A DNA stretch of 38,751 nucleotides from positions 1 to 38,751 of IMG/VR virus record IMGVR_UViG_3300025707_000368, one strand, 5' to 3'. Below the pieces are notes generated by a model. It made no database searches, was not told the DNA's origin, and was given only the letters and a program-made list of their open reading frames with translations. This stretch comes from a virus. A program made the position numbers and the translations under genes. How positions within the stretch are numbered: position 1 is the first letter of the stretch; every line of letters starts with the position of its first letter. Of the stretch, positions 14,377-21,240 are shown piece by piece.

Positions 14377-16137
14377 TTATTTATTATGCACTAAGTAACC
14401 CTCAGCATAATAATTATGTGTTCCATCTACTTCAAAATTATATACAGTAACCTGTTCATCACTCAACTCAATAGTTTCAATAGTATGTTCCAATCCATCT
14501 ACATGAAGTATTTTATCACCAATTGATAAATCACCAGCCTCTACCCACTTACCATCAATATAAAATGGATGAACAGAAGTAGTTTTAATATTTCCATTTA
14601 AAATCATATAATATCTATCAGTATGTACATATGTTTTTGTTACTTTAGAATCAACAACTGAACTTGTTCCTACATCAAATGATTTAACAATATCACCTAT
14701 CTCTACCTCTTCAATAGATTTTACTCCTTCATGCATTTGAATTTGAGTTCCACCAACGAAACATGGTGGTAAATTATGAACAAGAATGTCTGAACCAAAG
14801 TATGTATCAATCTCTTCAACATCTAAGGAATAAAAAGTAGTTTTTTCATTTACTAACGATATACTATCTATATTAATTTCCTCTTCAGAACTACTTAAAA
14901 TTTTCATTCCAGTCTCAACATATTCAGGCATTTTAAAACTATACTCTGAACCTGATTTTATAAAAAGTGATGCCCCAGTTCCTATTTTATATGAACTATT
15001 AATAAGATAATATTTATCTAATTCATCACTACTAAATCCAGTTACAACTGAACTTGTAAGTTCAGCATTTTCTATAGATGAAGTTGTCCAACTCCACATA
15101 TTACTTAATTGAAATGGGCCTGCTGTATCTTCTGGTTGTCCAGGAATATTATAAGATTGTACAATATCTCCAATTTGAATATCTTCAATATCTTTACTAC
15201 TACCATCATGCATTCTAATTGGTGTTCCCGTTATAAAAGTATCAGGGTTATGTGCATAACTTATTTTATACTGATTACTACCACTAACAACTGGTGTTTT
15301 TCTACATGAGTATCCTCTTAAATCAGATGAATCTGAAGTTAAGTAAACACTTGAAGCAGTTGTGTGTAAAACCAACCCTCGAATAACATCTGTTTGTAAT
15401 GAACCTACAAGTGTATCTGGAACAATATATTCTTCCACTACATATCCTAAATCAACATAATCTGAAAGTGAACCCGTAGTAGCATCATTCAAATCAAAAA
15501 AGTAATTACCCCTTTTTAAATCTGCATTGGGTATTTTCACCACAACATCTGGAACACCTGCTCCATTACTAAAATCTGCTGGTAAATCTGTATATTTTCT
15601 TGGTTGATAACTATACAATCCAGAAGAGCTTACATAATTATTAAAATAATATTTATTTCCAGAATAAGTACAGATTGAATTATTAGTATCAAATGCAATT
15701 TTCATCACAAAAACATTTGAATCAGATGAAGAAATTTCTGGGATAACAACTGGATATGGGTCTACTAATATTTTCTCATATTCTATATCAGCAGAAGATA
15801 CACTTGAACTCAAATGTGTTAAAAATCCATCTTGTGGTTTTGCTCCAACTTCAGTATTATCACAAACAACACAAAGTTTATTATAACCACCACTACCTAA
15901 AAAAGTATTTAATGCATCAAAATCTACCCAATTAGTATCTATATTTCTCATTCGTAAATGAGTATTTATTTCTGCTAAATATATATCACCATCGTGTGCC
16001 ATCCAATCATACATACCCAAAATACCCTCATTGTTTTGCTCACCAATCCAATGTTCACTTTGAGTAAAAAGATTAGCAACTTCTAAACTTTTGTCTCGTA
16101 AAGAACCACTATATATTGTTGAATCATAATTTGCCAT
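14377..16137 (-). CDS. Probable structural protein with two C-terminal Hint domains
   Basis: A 586-residue protein. Residues 1-299 are a Ser/Asp/Tyr-rich, beta-rich region without a recognised domain, consistent with a virion or adhesin protein. Residues about 300-458 form a degenerate Hint domain that starts TFITGTPIRMHDG (Thr instead of Cys) and ends DILVHN. Residues 459-586 form a second Hint domain that starts with Cys459 (CFVGGTQIQMHEG), has the TxxH block (TTSVHPF) and ends VHNK at the stop. With only Lys after the final Asn, the second cannot splice normally; cleavage or C-terminal conjugation, as in bacterial intein-like domains, is more likely. A 43-nt gap precedes the GNAT gene. Confidence 0.75.
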   Translation of the reverse strand: MANYDSTIYSGSLRDKSLEVANLFTQSEHWIGEQNNEGILGMYDWMAHDGDIYLAEINTHLRMRNIDTNWVDFDALNTFLGSGGYNKLCVVCDNTEVGAKPQDGFLTHLSSSVSSADIEYEKILVDPYPVVIPEISSSDSNVFVMKIAFDTNNSICTYSGNKYYFNNYVSSSGLYSYQPRKYTDLPADFSNGAGVPDVVVKIPNADLKRGNYFFDLNDATTGSLSDYVDLGYVVEEYIVPDTLVGSLQTDVIRGLVLHTTASSVYLTSDSSDLRGYSCRKTPVVSGSNQYKISYAHNPDTFITGTPIRMHDGSSKDIEDIQIGDIVQSYNIPGQPEDTAGPFQLSNMWSWTTSSIENAELTSSVVTGFSSDELDKYYLINSSYKIGTGASLFIKSGSEYSFKMPEYVETGMKILSSSEEEINIDSISLVNEKTTFYSLDVEEIDTYFGSDILVHNLPPCFVGGTQIQMHEGVKSIEEVEIGDIVKSFDVGTSSVVDSKVTKTYVHTDRYYMILNGNIKTTSVHPFYIDGKWVEAGDLSIGDKILHVDGLEHTIETIELSDEQVTVYNFEVDGTHNYYAEGYLVHNK

Positions 16138-16180
16138 AATTTATATCCTTAATTTGGAAGTTTGTATACACTTATAAATA

Positions 16181-16624
16181 TCATATTCCTTTTATTTCTG
16201 TAAAAATATTTTCTTTCATAACTGATAATGCTGGTGTATTCCAATCTTCTAATTTAATTGATGCGTAATTATACCCTTGTTTAACGATTTCATTACATCT
16301 CAACCATACTAAATCACTTCCCAATCCTTTGTTTCTATATTCTGGCATTATATAACGATTACATAAATAAGGATATTTTCTATTCCAATCTATAAAACAC
16401 CAACCACACTCAGTTAAATAAAATGTCCAATTGTCTTTTAATCTTTGTTTTAATTCCGTTAAATCCCATTGTTTCCAAGGCCGTCCAAATGAATCTTTGA
16501 AGTTATCTAACTCTTCTGATACTACTTGTATCTGTTCTGAATGAATATCATTGTAGTTTGTAAACTCTTGATACTTTTGAACTTCTTTTGGTTCGTAATT
16601 ACTTAAATCTATCTTGTAATACAA
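16181..16624 (-). CDS. GNAT-family N-acetyltransferase
   Basis: A 147-residue protein whose second half holds the GNAT acetyl-CoA signature YIMPEYRNKGLGSDLVW at about residues 92-108 (the RxxGxG loop). The helix and strand NYASIKLEDWNTPALSVMKE follow, the usual Asn/Ala block near the end. The N-terminal half is an unusual helical cap. It would transfer an acetyl group to an amine; given its neighbours the target may be a glycan or a structural protein. It lies 2 nt downstream of the zinc-ribbon gene. Confidence 0.8.
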   Translation of the reverse strand: MYYKIDLSNYEPKEVQKYQEFTNYNDIHSEQIQVVSEELDNFKDSFGRPWKQWDLTELKQRLKDNWTFYLTECGWCFIDWNRKYPYLCNRYIMPEYRNKGLGSDLVWLRCNEIVKQGYNYASIKLEDWNTPALSVMKENIFTEIKGI

Positions 16625-16626
16625 AA

Positions 16627-16899
16627 TTATGTATCACTATCTAAATCTAAACCAGTTCCTTGTAACATTGTCTTTGGAACTTTTCCACAATTTCCACAAC
16701 TATAAACATCAATCGGTACTAATGCTTCTTTTCCTGTTGGTGATACAATTGCTGATAATCTTTTTATTATCGTGGATTGTATAAACAACACATTATTACA
16801 TTCAGGATCATCACACCGTACGGTATCTGCTTTCGATAAATCTACCTGTGGTTGTGCTTGTCGTGGCTGTTGGAACTGTCTTTGTGGTTTTGTACTCAT
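16627..16899 (-). CDS. Small zinc-ribbon protein
   Basis: A 90-residue protein with a Gln/Pro-rich start (PQRQFQQPRQAQPQ) and four cysteines as CDDPEC (about 29-34) and CGNC (about 68-71), a zinc-ribbon-type arrangement. It is preceded by a strong AAGGAG RBS. Similar short Zn proteins occur across T4-like marine phages, but the role is unknown to me. The acidic C-terminus (LDLDSDT) may be an interaction tail. Confidence 0.65.
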   Translation of the reverse strand: MSTKPQRQFQQPRQAQPQVDLSKADTVRCDDPECNNVLFIQSTIIKRLSAIVSPTGKEALVPIDVYSCGNCGKVPKTMLQGTGLDLDSDT

Positions 16900-16909
16900 T
16901 TTAACTCCT

Positions 16910-18172
16910 TTATATTTGTTTCTTTATATCATTAATAACTTTATTGATACTTATCTTTTTGTAAATCTTATTTATCTCTTCCTGAAACTGATAAATAAAC
17001 TTATTTCTATAATATAAATATGATTCACCAGATTTTACCAATATTTTATCCAAATCTTGTTCTGTAAAAAAGTTTGGTTTCCAATCATCATAGAATTTTC
17101 TTTCATAAAAATATTTTTCAATGTTATTTCTCATTGTCCAATAATCAAGTTGATAGGCCGTTAACTCTGAATTATTAATATATGCTTCAGAACTATCATG
17201 TAATGTTTGTGTCATACTACCATCAAAAACTCTTGGTTTTTCTAATCTATGTATATGAGTAAAATTTGTTTTATCATTATATTTTATAACACAATTATTC
17301 TTCACAGCTTTAACTATTATAGCCTGCTCTTCTTGTGGTTGAATTCCAATTCCACCTAAATCATTATAAATTTTAGCTCTAAATGTTTTAGGCCAAAATT
17401 CAGTACCATCGTCTACCCTGTACAATAAATTTTTATCTAAACTAACCCCTTCATCTTTTTTAATTCCCCACACTATGTCAAAATTATTATAATACCATTT
17501 TCCCAACAATCCGTTCATAGTTTCTATTTCATTTATATAAGGTTTTAACTTTGAAATATCAATTACACTCTCTAAACTTGTAAAATTATAAGTATCACAG
17601 TTCGTTACTAATATATCTAACCTATCTTCACCCAAACCTATTGGATTTAATTGAAATGGATTTTCATATTTAGATGGATTTTTGAAAGTTTTTAATACTT
17701 CTTCAACATAATGATTTTCAAATACATTATCTGCACCAAAGAATGCAACTATTCCATCATTAAAATCATCATACTTACTCCATCTATGTAATGCAACATC
17801 TATTCCAAATTTTGCAGCTAAGGCTGCACCTTGTATTTCATTGGGAAATTTTACATTTATTAAATGTATATTATCATATTTGTATTTATCTAATTTTTCT
17901 TTAACTACTATTTCAGTATTATCTAATTCTTCTTCTATTGAACAATTATTTACAATTAATACTTCAAATTCATAAGGTGAAGTTGTTTGATTAATAAGTG
18001 ATTCTACACAATCACCTATAAAACTCTCTTCTCTATACGCAATTATAATTAGTTGATATTTTACAAAATCATATCTTTCCTGAGTTCCGAAGGGCGCAGG
18101 TAGAGCGTTATTAACTAAACTTTTATATTCTTGTTTATACTCTGGTGGAATTTCTTTTAAATAGTCGTACAT
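16910..18172 (-). CDS. Family 2 glycosyltransferase (large)
   Basis: A 420-residue GT2. The N-terminal strand YQLIIIAYREESFIGDCVES and the following FEVLIVNNCS form the nucleotide-binding half. AFFGADNVF at about residue 139 gives the metal-binding acidic site. The C-terminal third has HIHRLEKP and a long helical region. The ATG overlaps the tail of the SPASM-like mini-gene. Together with GNAT and SGNH genes it makes a possible sugar-decoration set. Confidence 0.83.
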   Translation of the reverse strand: MYDYLKEIPPEYKQEYKSLVNNALPAPFGTQERYDFVKYQLIIIAYREESFIGDCVESLINQTTSPYEFEVLIVNNCSIEEELDNTEIVVKEKLDKYKYDNIHLINVKFPNEIQGAALAAKFGIDVALHRWSKYDDFNDGIVAFFGADNVFENHYVEEVLKTFKNPSKYENPFQLNPIGLGEDRLDILVTNCDTYNFTSLESVIDISKLKPYINEIETMNGLLGKWYYNNFDIVWGIKKDEGVSLDKNLLYRVDDGTEFWPKTFRAKIYNDLGGIGIQPQEEQAIIVKAVKNNCVIKYNDKTNFTHIHRLEKPRVFDGSMTQTLHDSSEAYINNSELTAYQLDYWTMRNNIEKYFYERKFYDDWKPNFFTEQDLDKILVKSGESYLYYRNKFIYQFQEEINKIYKKISINKVINDIKKQI

Positions 18173-18297
18173 AATATATCTTTATAATTACTAACTCTAT
18201 TAAAATTATCCACTTCGCCTATACAACCATCACAAACATCTCCATTATCTCTTATTTCAGAATATCTAAATGGTGATACACAAAATCCTTTTCTCAT
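18157..18297 (-). CDS. 46-residue SPASM-like mini-protein
   Basis: An ATG at 18297 overlaps the gp44 stop (ATGA) and the stop overlaps the glycosyltransferase start, so it is packed as a real gene. It reads MRKGFCVSPFRYSEIRDNGD then VCDGCIGEVDNF. The CxxPF...EIRxNGDVxxC pattern resembles the auxiliary Fe-S (SPASM/twitch) segment at the end of radical SAM peptide-modifying enzymes. Standing alone it could donate a cluster, bind a peptide substrate, or be a relic of a larger enzyme. The presence of a B12 radical SAM enzyme 5.5 kb downstream makes it notable. Confidence 0.55.
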   Translation of the reverse strand: MRKGFCVSPFRYSEIRDNGDVCDGCIGEVDNFNRVSNYKDILCTTI

Positions 18298-19217
18298 TTT
18301 ATTTTTCCAATTACCTCAACGAACATAGCCATAATATTAATCTCTTTATCCACTACTATAGCATCACTTTGTTGATATTGACTTAATGTTAAAATACATT
18401 CTGCAACATGACCTCTACCCCAATCATCTACTGTGTCAAATAGTAATCTAAATAAATCACTAAAGTCTGTTATTTTGGAATCTGCCAATACTTGTCTAAT
18501 GTTTTTAAACGAATTCTTTTTATCTTGTGTTTTTAAAATATCTAATACTTGGTTCTTGTAGTCATTCTGTATTGCCATTCCCTCATCAATAACAAGTTTA
18601 CCATTTACAACTTGTCGTTGTATAGAATTTATAACTCTTCTTATATCTGGATAACCACCATTAACTATCGTTACAATGTCATCTACTGTTGCATCCACCT
18701 TTTCATTCTGTAAAATATTTGAAACATGAAGTGCAACTTGTTTCCTATCTGGTGGTATAATTTGAAAAGATTGACATCTCGATTGAATTGGGTCTATAAC
18801 TCTCTCTACGAAATTGCAGGTTAGAATGAATCTACAATGTTTACTAAATGTTTCCATCAAGTTACGAAGTGCTGCCTGTGCATTTGGTGTGATGTAATCA
18901 CACTCATCTAAAATGATAATCTTCATCTCTGCAAACCCAAGTGTTGAGGCAAAGTTCTTTACTTTATCTCTAACTATCTCTACACTATTCTCATCTGATG
19001 CATTAATATATAGATAATCACAATCTATATTATTAACAAGTAGTTTTGCGAGAGTGGTCTTACCTGTACCAGCTCTTCCGTACAGTAAAAGATGTGGTAA
19101 GTCGCCACTCTCCAGATAAACCTTAACCTTACTCTTTAGATGTTCATTTCCAATGTAAGTGTCAAGGTTTGAAGGCCGATATCTTTCCGTCCAAAGTGAA
19201 TTTTTAATTTCATCCAT
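18294..19217 (-). CDS. 44: Clamp-loader ATPase subunit, gp44/RFC-like
   Basis: A 307-residue AAA+ ATPase. Motifs are WTERYRPSNLDTYIGN at the start (RFC box), Walker A GRAGTGKTT, Walker B IIILDECDYI, sensor LTCNF and the arginine-finger motif IQSRCQSF. The start is set at 19217 because that ATG overlaps the methyltransferase stop (TAATG); a longer TTG-initiated frame (19238) lies inside that gene. It assembles with gp62 to load the clamp encoded two genes upstream. Confidence 0.92.
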   Translation of the reverse strand: MDEIKNSLWTERYRPSNLDTYIGNEHLKSKVKVYLESGDLPHLLLYGRAGTGKTTLAKLLVNNIDCDYLYINASDENSVEIVRDKVKNFASTLGFAEMKIIILDECDYITPNAQAALRNLMETFSKHCRFILTCNFVERVIDPIQSRCQSFQIIPPDRKQVALHVSNILQNEKVDATVDDIVTIVNGGYPDIRRVINSIQRQVVNGKLVIDEGMAIQNDYKNQVLDILKTQDKKNSFKNIRQVLADSKITDFSDLFRLLFDTVDDWGRGHVAECILTLSQYQQSDAIVVDKEINIMAMFVEVIGKIK

Positions 19218-20446
19218 TATAATTTTTTCCAAATCCAAATTGGTTCACAAAATCTTTTATCTTTGGTTTCTTCTGCCTTCTTAATCGTAGAGCCATGAAA
19301 CCTTTCATCTGATGCTCTTGCCATTCCTGCTCCACCACTATTTGGTCGTTTAGCCATTTCCATTCCAATACAACCTTGATACTCTGAATCACTAAATGTT
19401 GATAAAAAATCATTCATAGGATTACAAATCTCTACCATATTTCTTTGTGTTCCAGTTCTAGCAAATACATCAGCAATATTCACTAATAAATATCCACCAC
19501 TCTTAATAGAAACCCATAAATTTTCAATAGTTTTCTGTAAAAAGTTTTTATTCCAATCATCTATTTCTTTATATCGTACCCAACTTTGAGTATCTTCATA
19601 ACTATATCGTTCAACTGAAAAATATGGTGGTGATGTGAATACGGTATCAAATATATTTTCATACTCTTTGAAATCCACATCCTCTGCGGGGGATTCAATA
19701 AATTCACAATCCTTATCGACTTCAAAAAACATATTTCTATGTTTTTCATAGAACTCTTTTTGTTCTCTGTAGATAGGATGGTTTTCTTTTCTTGGATCTA
19801 TTCCAAGATAATACTTACCACTTTCACTACCATAGAATCCTGCTAATCTATCACCCCAACCTGCACTAAAATCAAGTATATTTTGACTACCTAACTTATC
19901 GTATAGTACTTTTGCCACATTTGGTTTAAACTGTGAACAAATGTACTTTCTCAAACTTATCATAACTCTAAGAGCACCCTTATTTATTTTGGGAAGTTTT
20001 AAAGTATATGCGGCACCCATTAATGTAGTCATAAACTTATAACTACCCCAAGTTCTAATTGGTCCTGGTGCTATTGTTCCATCCACACTCCATCGATTTT
20101 CTTGTTGAAAGTAATTACTTGAAGCGTTACCTGTATTGATTCGTTTAAAGTATTGTTGTTTACCTTCGAATGTTAAATCATAACGATACTTTGTACCCTC
20201 TCGTGCAAACCACTCACCATCTACCAATAAATCATTATGTCTCATACCTTTAAGTTTCTGTAACTCTTTGTATGCTCCATTTTCTGAAATGTTCATGTAT
20301 GGTGGTGGATATGTCATTGCAACTTTTGCAAGACTTTCTCGTACATCTTGTTTTTCAAAGGTGTTCTTTATGTATTCCCATTCTTTCTCTTCTATTGAAA
20401 GATAAGGCTCCATATCATAGAACTTATCAAAGTAAGATAGGTACAT
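19217..20446 (-). CDS. DNA methyltransferase (amino-methyltransferase class)
   Basis: A 409-residue protein with a SAM-binding motif ILDFSAGWGDRLAGF (about residues 191-205) followed by the catalytic TSPPYF about 100 residues later, the signature of N6-adenine or N4-cytosine DNA methyltransferases. The N-terminal 180 residues have no recognised domain and may recognise the target. It is related to the enzyme at 31311-32444 (same motif order and flanking SPPYF...EDTQSW / DEPTQSY). It sits between clamp and clamp-loader genes with TAATG junctions on both sides, so it is expressed with the replisome. It may protect phage DNA from restriction. Confidence 0.85.
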   Translation of the reverse strand: MYLSYFDKFYDMEPYLSIEEKEWEYIKNTFEKQDVRESLAKVAMTYPPPYMNISENGAYKELQKLKGMRHNDLLVDGEWFAREGTKYRYDLTFEGKQQYFKRINTGNASSNYFQQENRWSVDGTIAPGPIRTWGSYKFMTTLMGAAYTLKLPKINKGALRVMISLRKYICSQFKPNVAKVLYDKLGSQNILDFSAGWGDRLAGFYGSESGKYYLGIDPRKENHPIYREQKEFYEKHRNMFFEVDKDCEFIESPAEDVDFKEYENIFDTVFTSPPYFSVERYSYEDTQSWVRYKEIDDWNKNFLQKTIENLWVSIKSGGYLLVNIADVFARTGTQRNMVEICNPMNDFLSTFSDSEYQGCIGMEMAKRPNSGGAGMARASDERFHGSTIKKAEETKDKRFCEPIWIWKKL

Positions 20447-21177
20447 TAGCTAACTTGTTGTGTTGCTACCAAATAATATTCTGATTTGTATTCATCCACA
20501 TTAAAGTTTATTTTACTCAAACCTGATTCACTAATCTTTAGAGAAGCACCTGTACACTCTTTATTTGCACTCAATATATTTGAAAACATATTAGCATTAA
20601 ATGAGATTGGTTCAATTTCTGTATATTCTTCAACTTCAACTGGAATTGTAATACGATTACTTGCAACATTACTATAACCTATAACAACACTAACCTTTCC
20701 ATCTTTTGTTATTATTGTAAAAGATTCACTATCTGTAAGAGCACCCTTACCCATAATGAATGTATTTATAAAGTAAGAATTTACTTTAATATCTAAATCA
20801 AATTCACTTGGTAAGTTTTTCAACGCTGGTGGTGTTGGTATTACACTTAAATCACTTAACATATACTTTGAAGTAGTATTATATTTAGTGTCTTTCATGT
20901 CAATACTAATAAACTTATCACCCGAAGATGTTAATTTAAACTCTACATCATCACTTAAAACTGATAATAATGCTAAAAGTTGTGGTGTATTATAGACTCC
21001 TAATTCTGATGCATCTACTCCAGAGAATTTATCTACTACTACCGAACCAACTACTGATTTATCACCTGAGATAAACCTTGTTGATAGTTTTGTTCCATCA
21101 CTAACCCACTTAACCGATTTTATTTCTCCGCCAAGTGCATATTTGTTAATATACCTAATTAGTTGTGTTTTATTCAT
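20446..21177 (-). CDS. 45: Sliding clamp, gp45-like
   Basis: A 243-residue protein with two clamp-fold halves. It begins with a helix MNKTQLIRYINKYALGG, then beta-rich repeats including the FSGVDASELGVYNTPQLLALL segment typical of T4-type clamps. It lies directly downstream of the DNA polymerase and upstream of the clamp loader, the conserved order 43-45-44. It forms the processivity ring; the polymerase C-terminus carries a matching peptide. A weak promoter candidate lies in the 60-nt gap upstream. Confidence 0.88.
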   Translation of the reverse strand: MNKTQLIRYINKYALGGEIKSVKWVSDGTKLSTRFISGDKSVVGSVVVDKFSGVDASELGVYNTPQLLALLSVLSDDVEFKLTSSGDKFISIDMKDTKYNTTSKYMLSDLSVIPTPPALKNLPSEFDLDIKVNSYFINTFIMGKGALTDSESFTIITKDGKVSVVIGYSNVASNRITIPVEVEEYTEIEPISFNANMFSNILSANKECTGASLKISESGLSKINFNVDEYKSEYYLVATQQVS

Positions 21178-21209
21178 AACCGTTTGTTCCTTATGTATGT
21201 TATTGTTCC

Positions 21210-21238
21210 TATATATACATATATATAAGATTGTTCAA
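21210..21238 (-). promoter_or_regulatory. Candidate promoter upstream of the clamp gene
   Basis: The minus strand has TTGAAC (21233-21238), a 17-nt spacer and TATATA (21210-21215) in the gap between polymerase and clamp. The spacing is right, but the region is a TA-repeat, so confidence is moderate at best. Confidence 0.4.
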
Positions 21239-21240
21239 AA

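Noticed and set aside
14377-16137. ATP-grasp-like motif (DIYLAEINTH) in the Hint protein
   Set aside because: The short E-x-N-like string is suggestive, but the nucleotide-binding lysines and glycine loop of ATP-grasp enzymes are missing, so it is probably chance.
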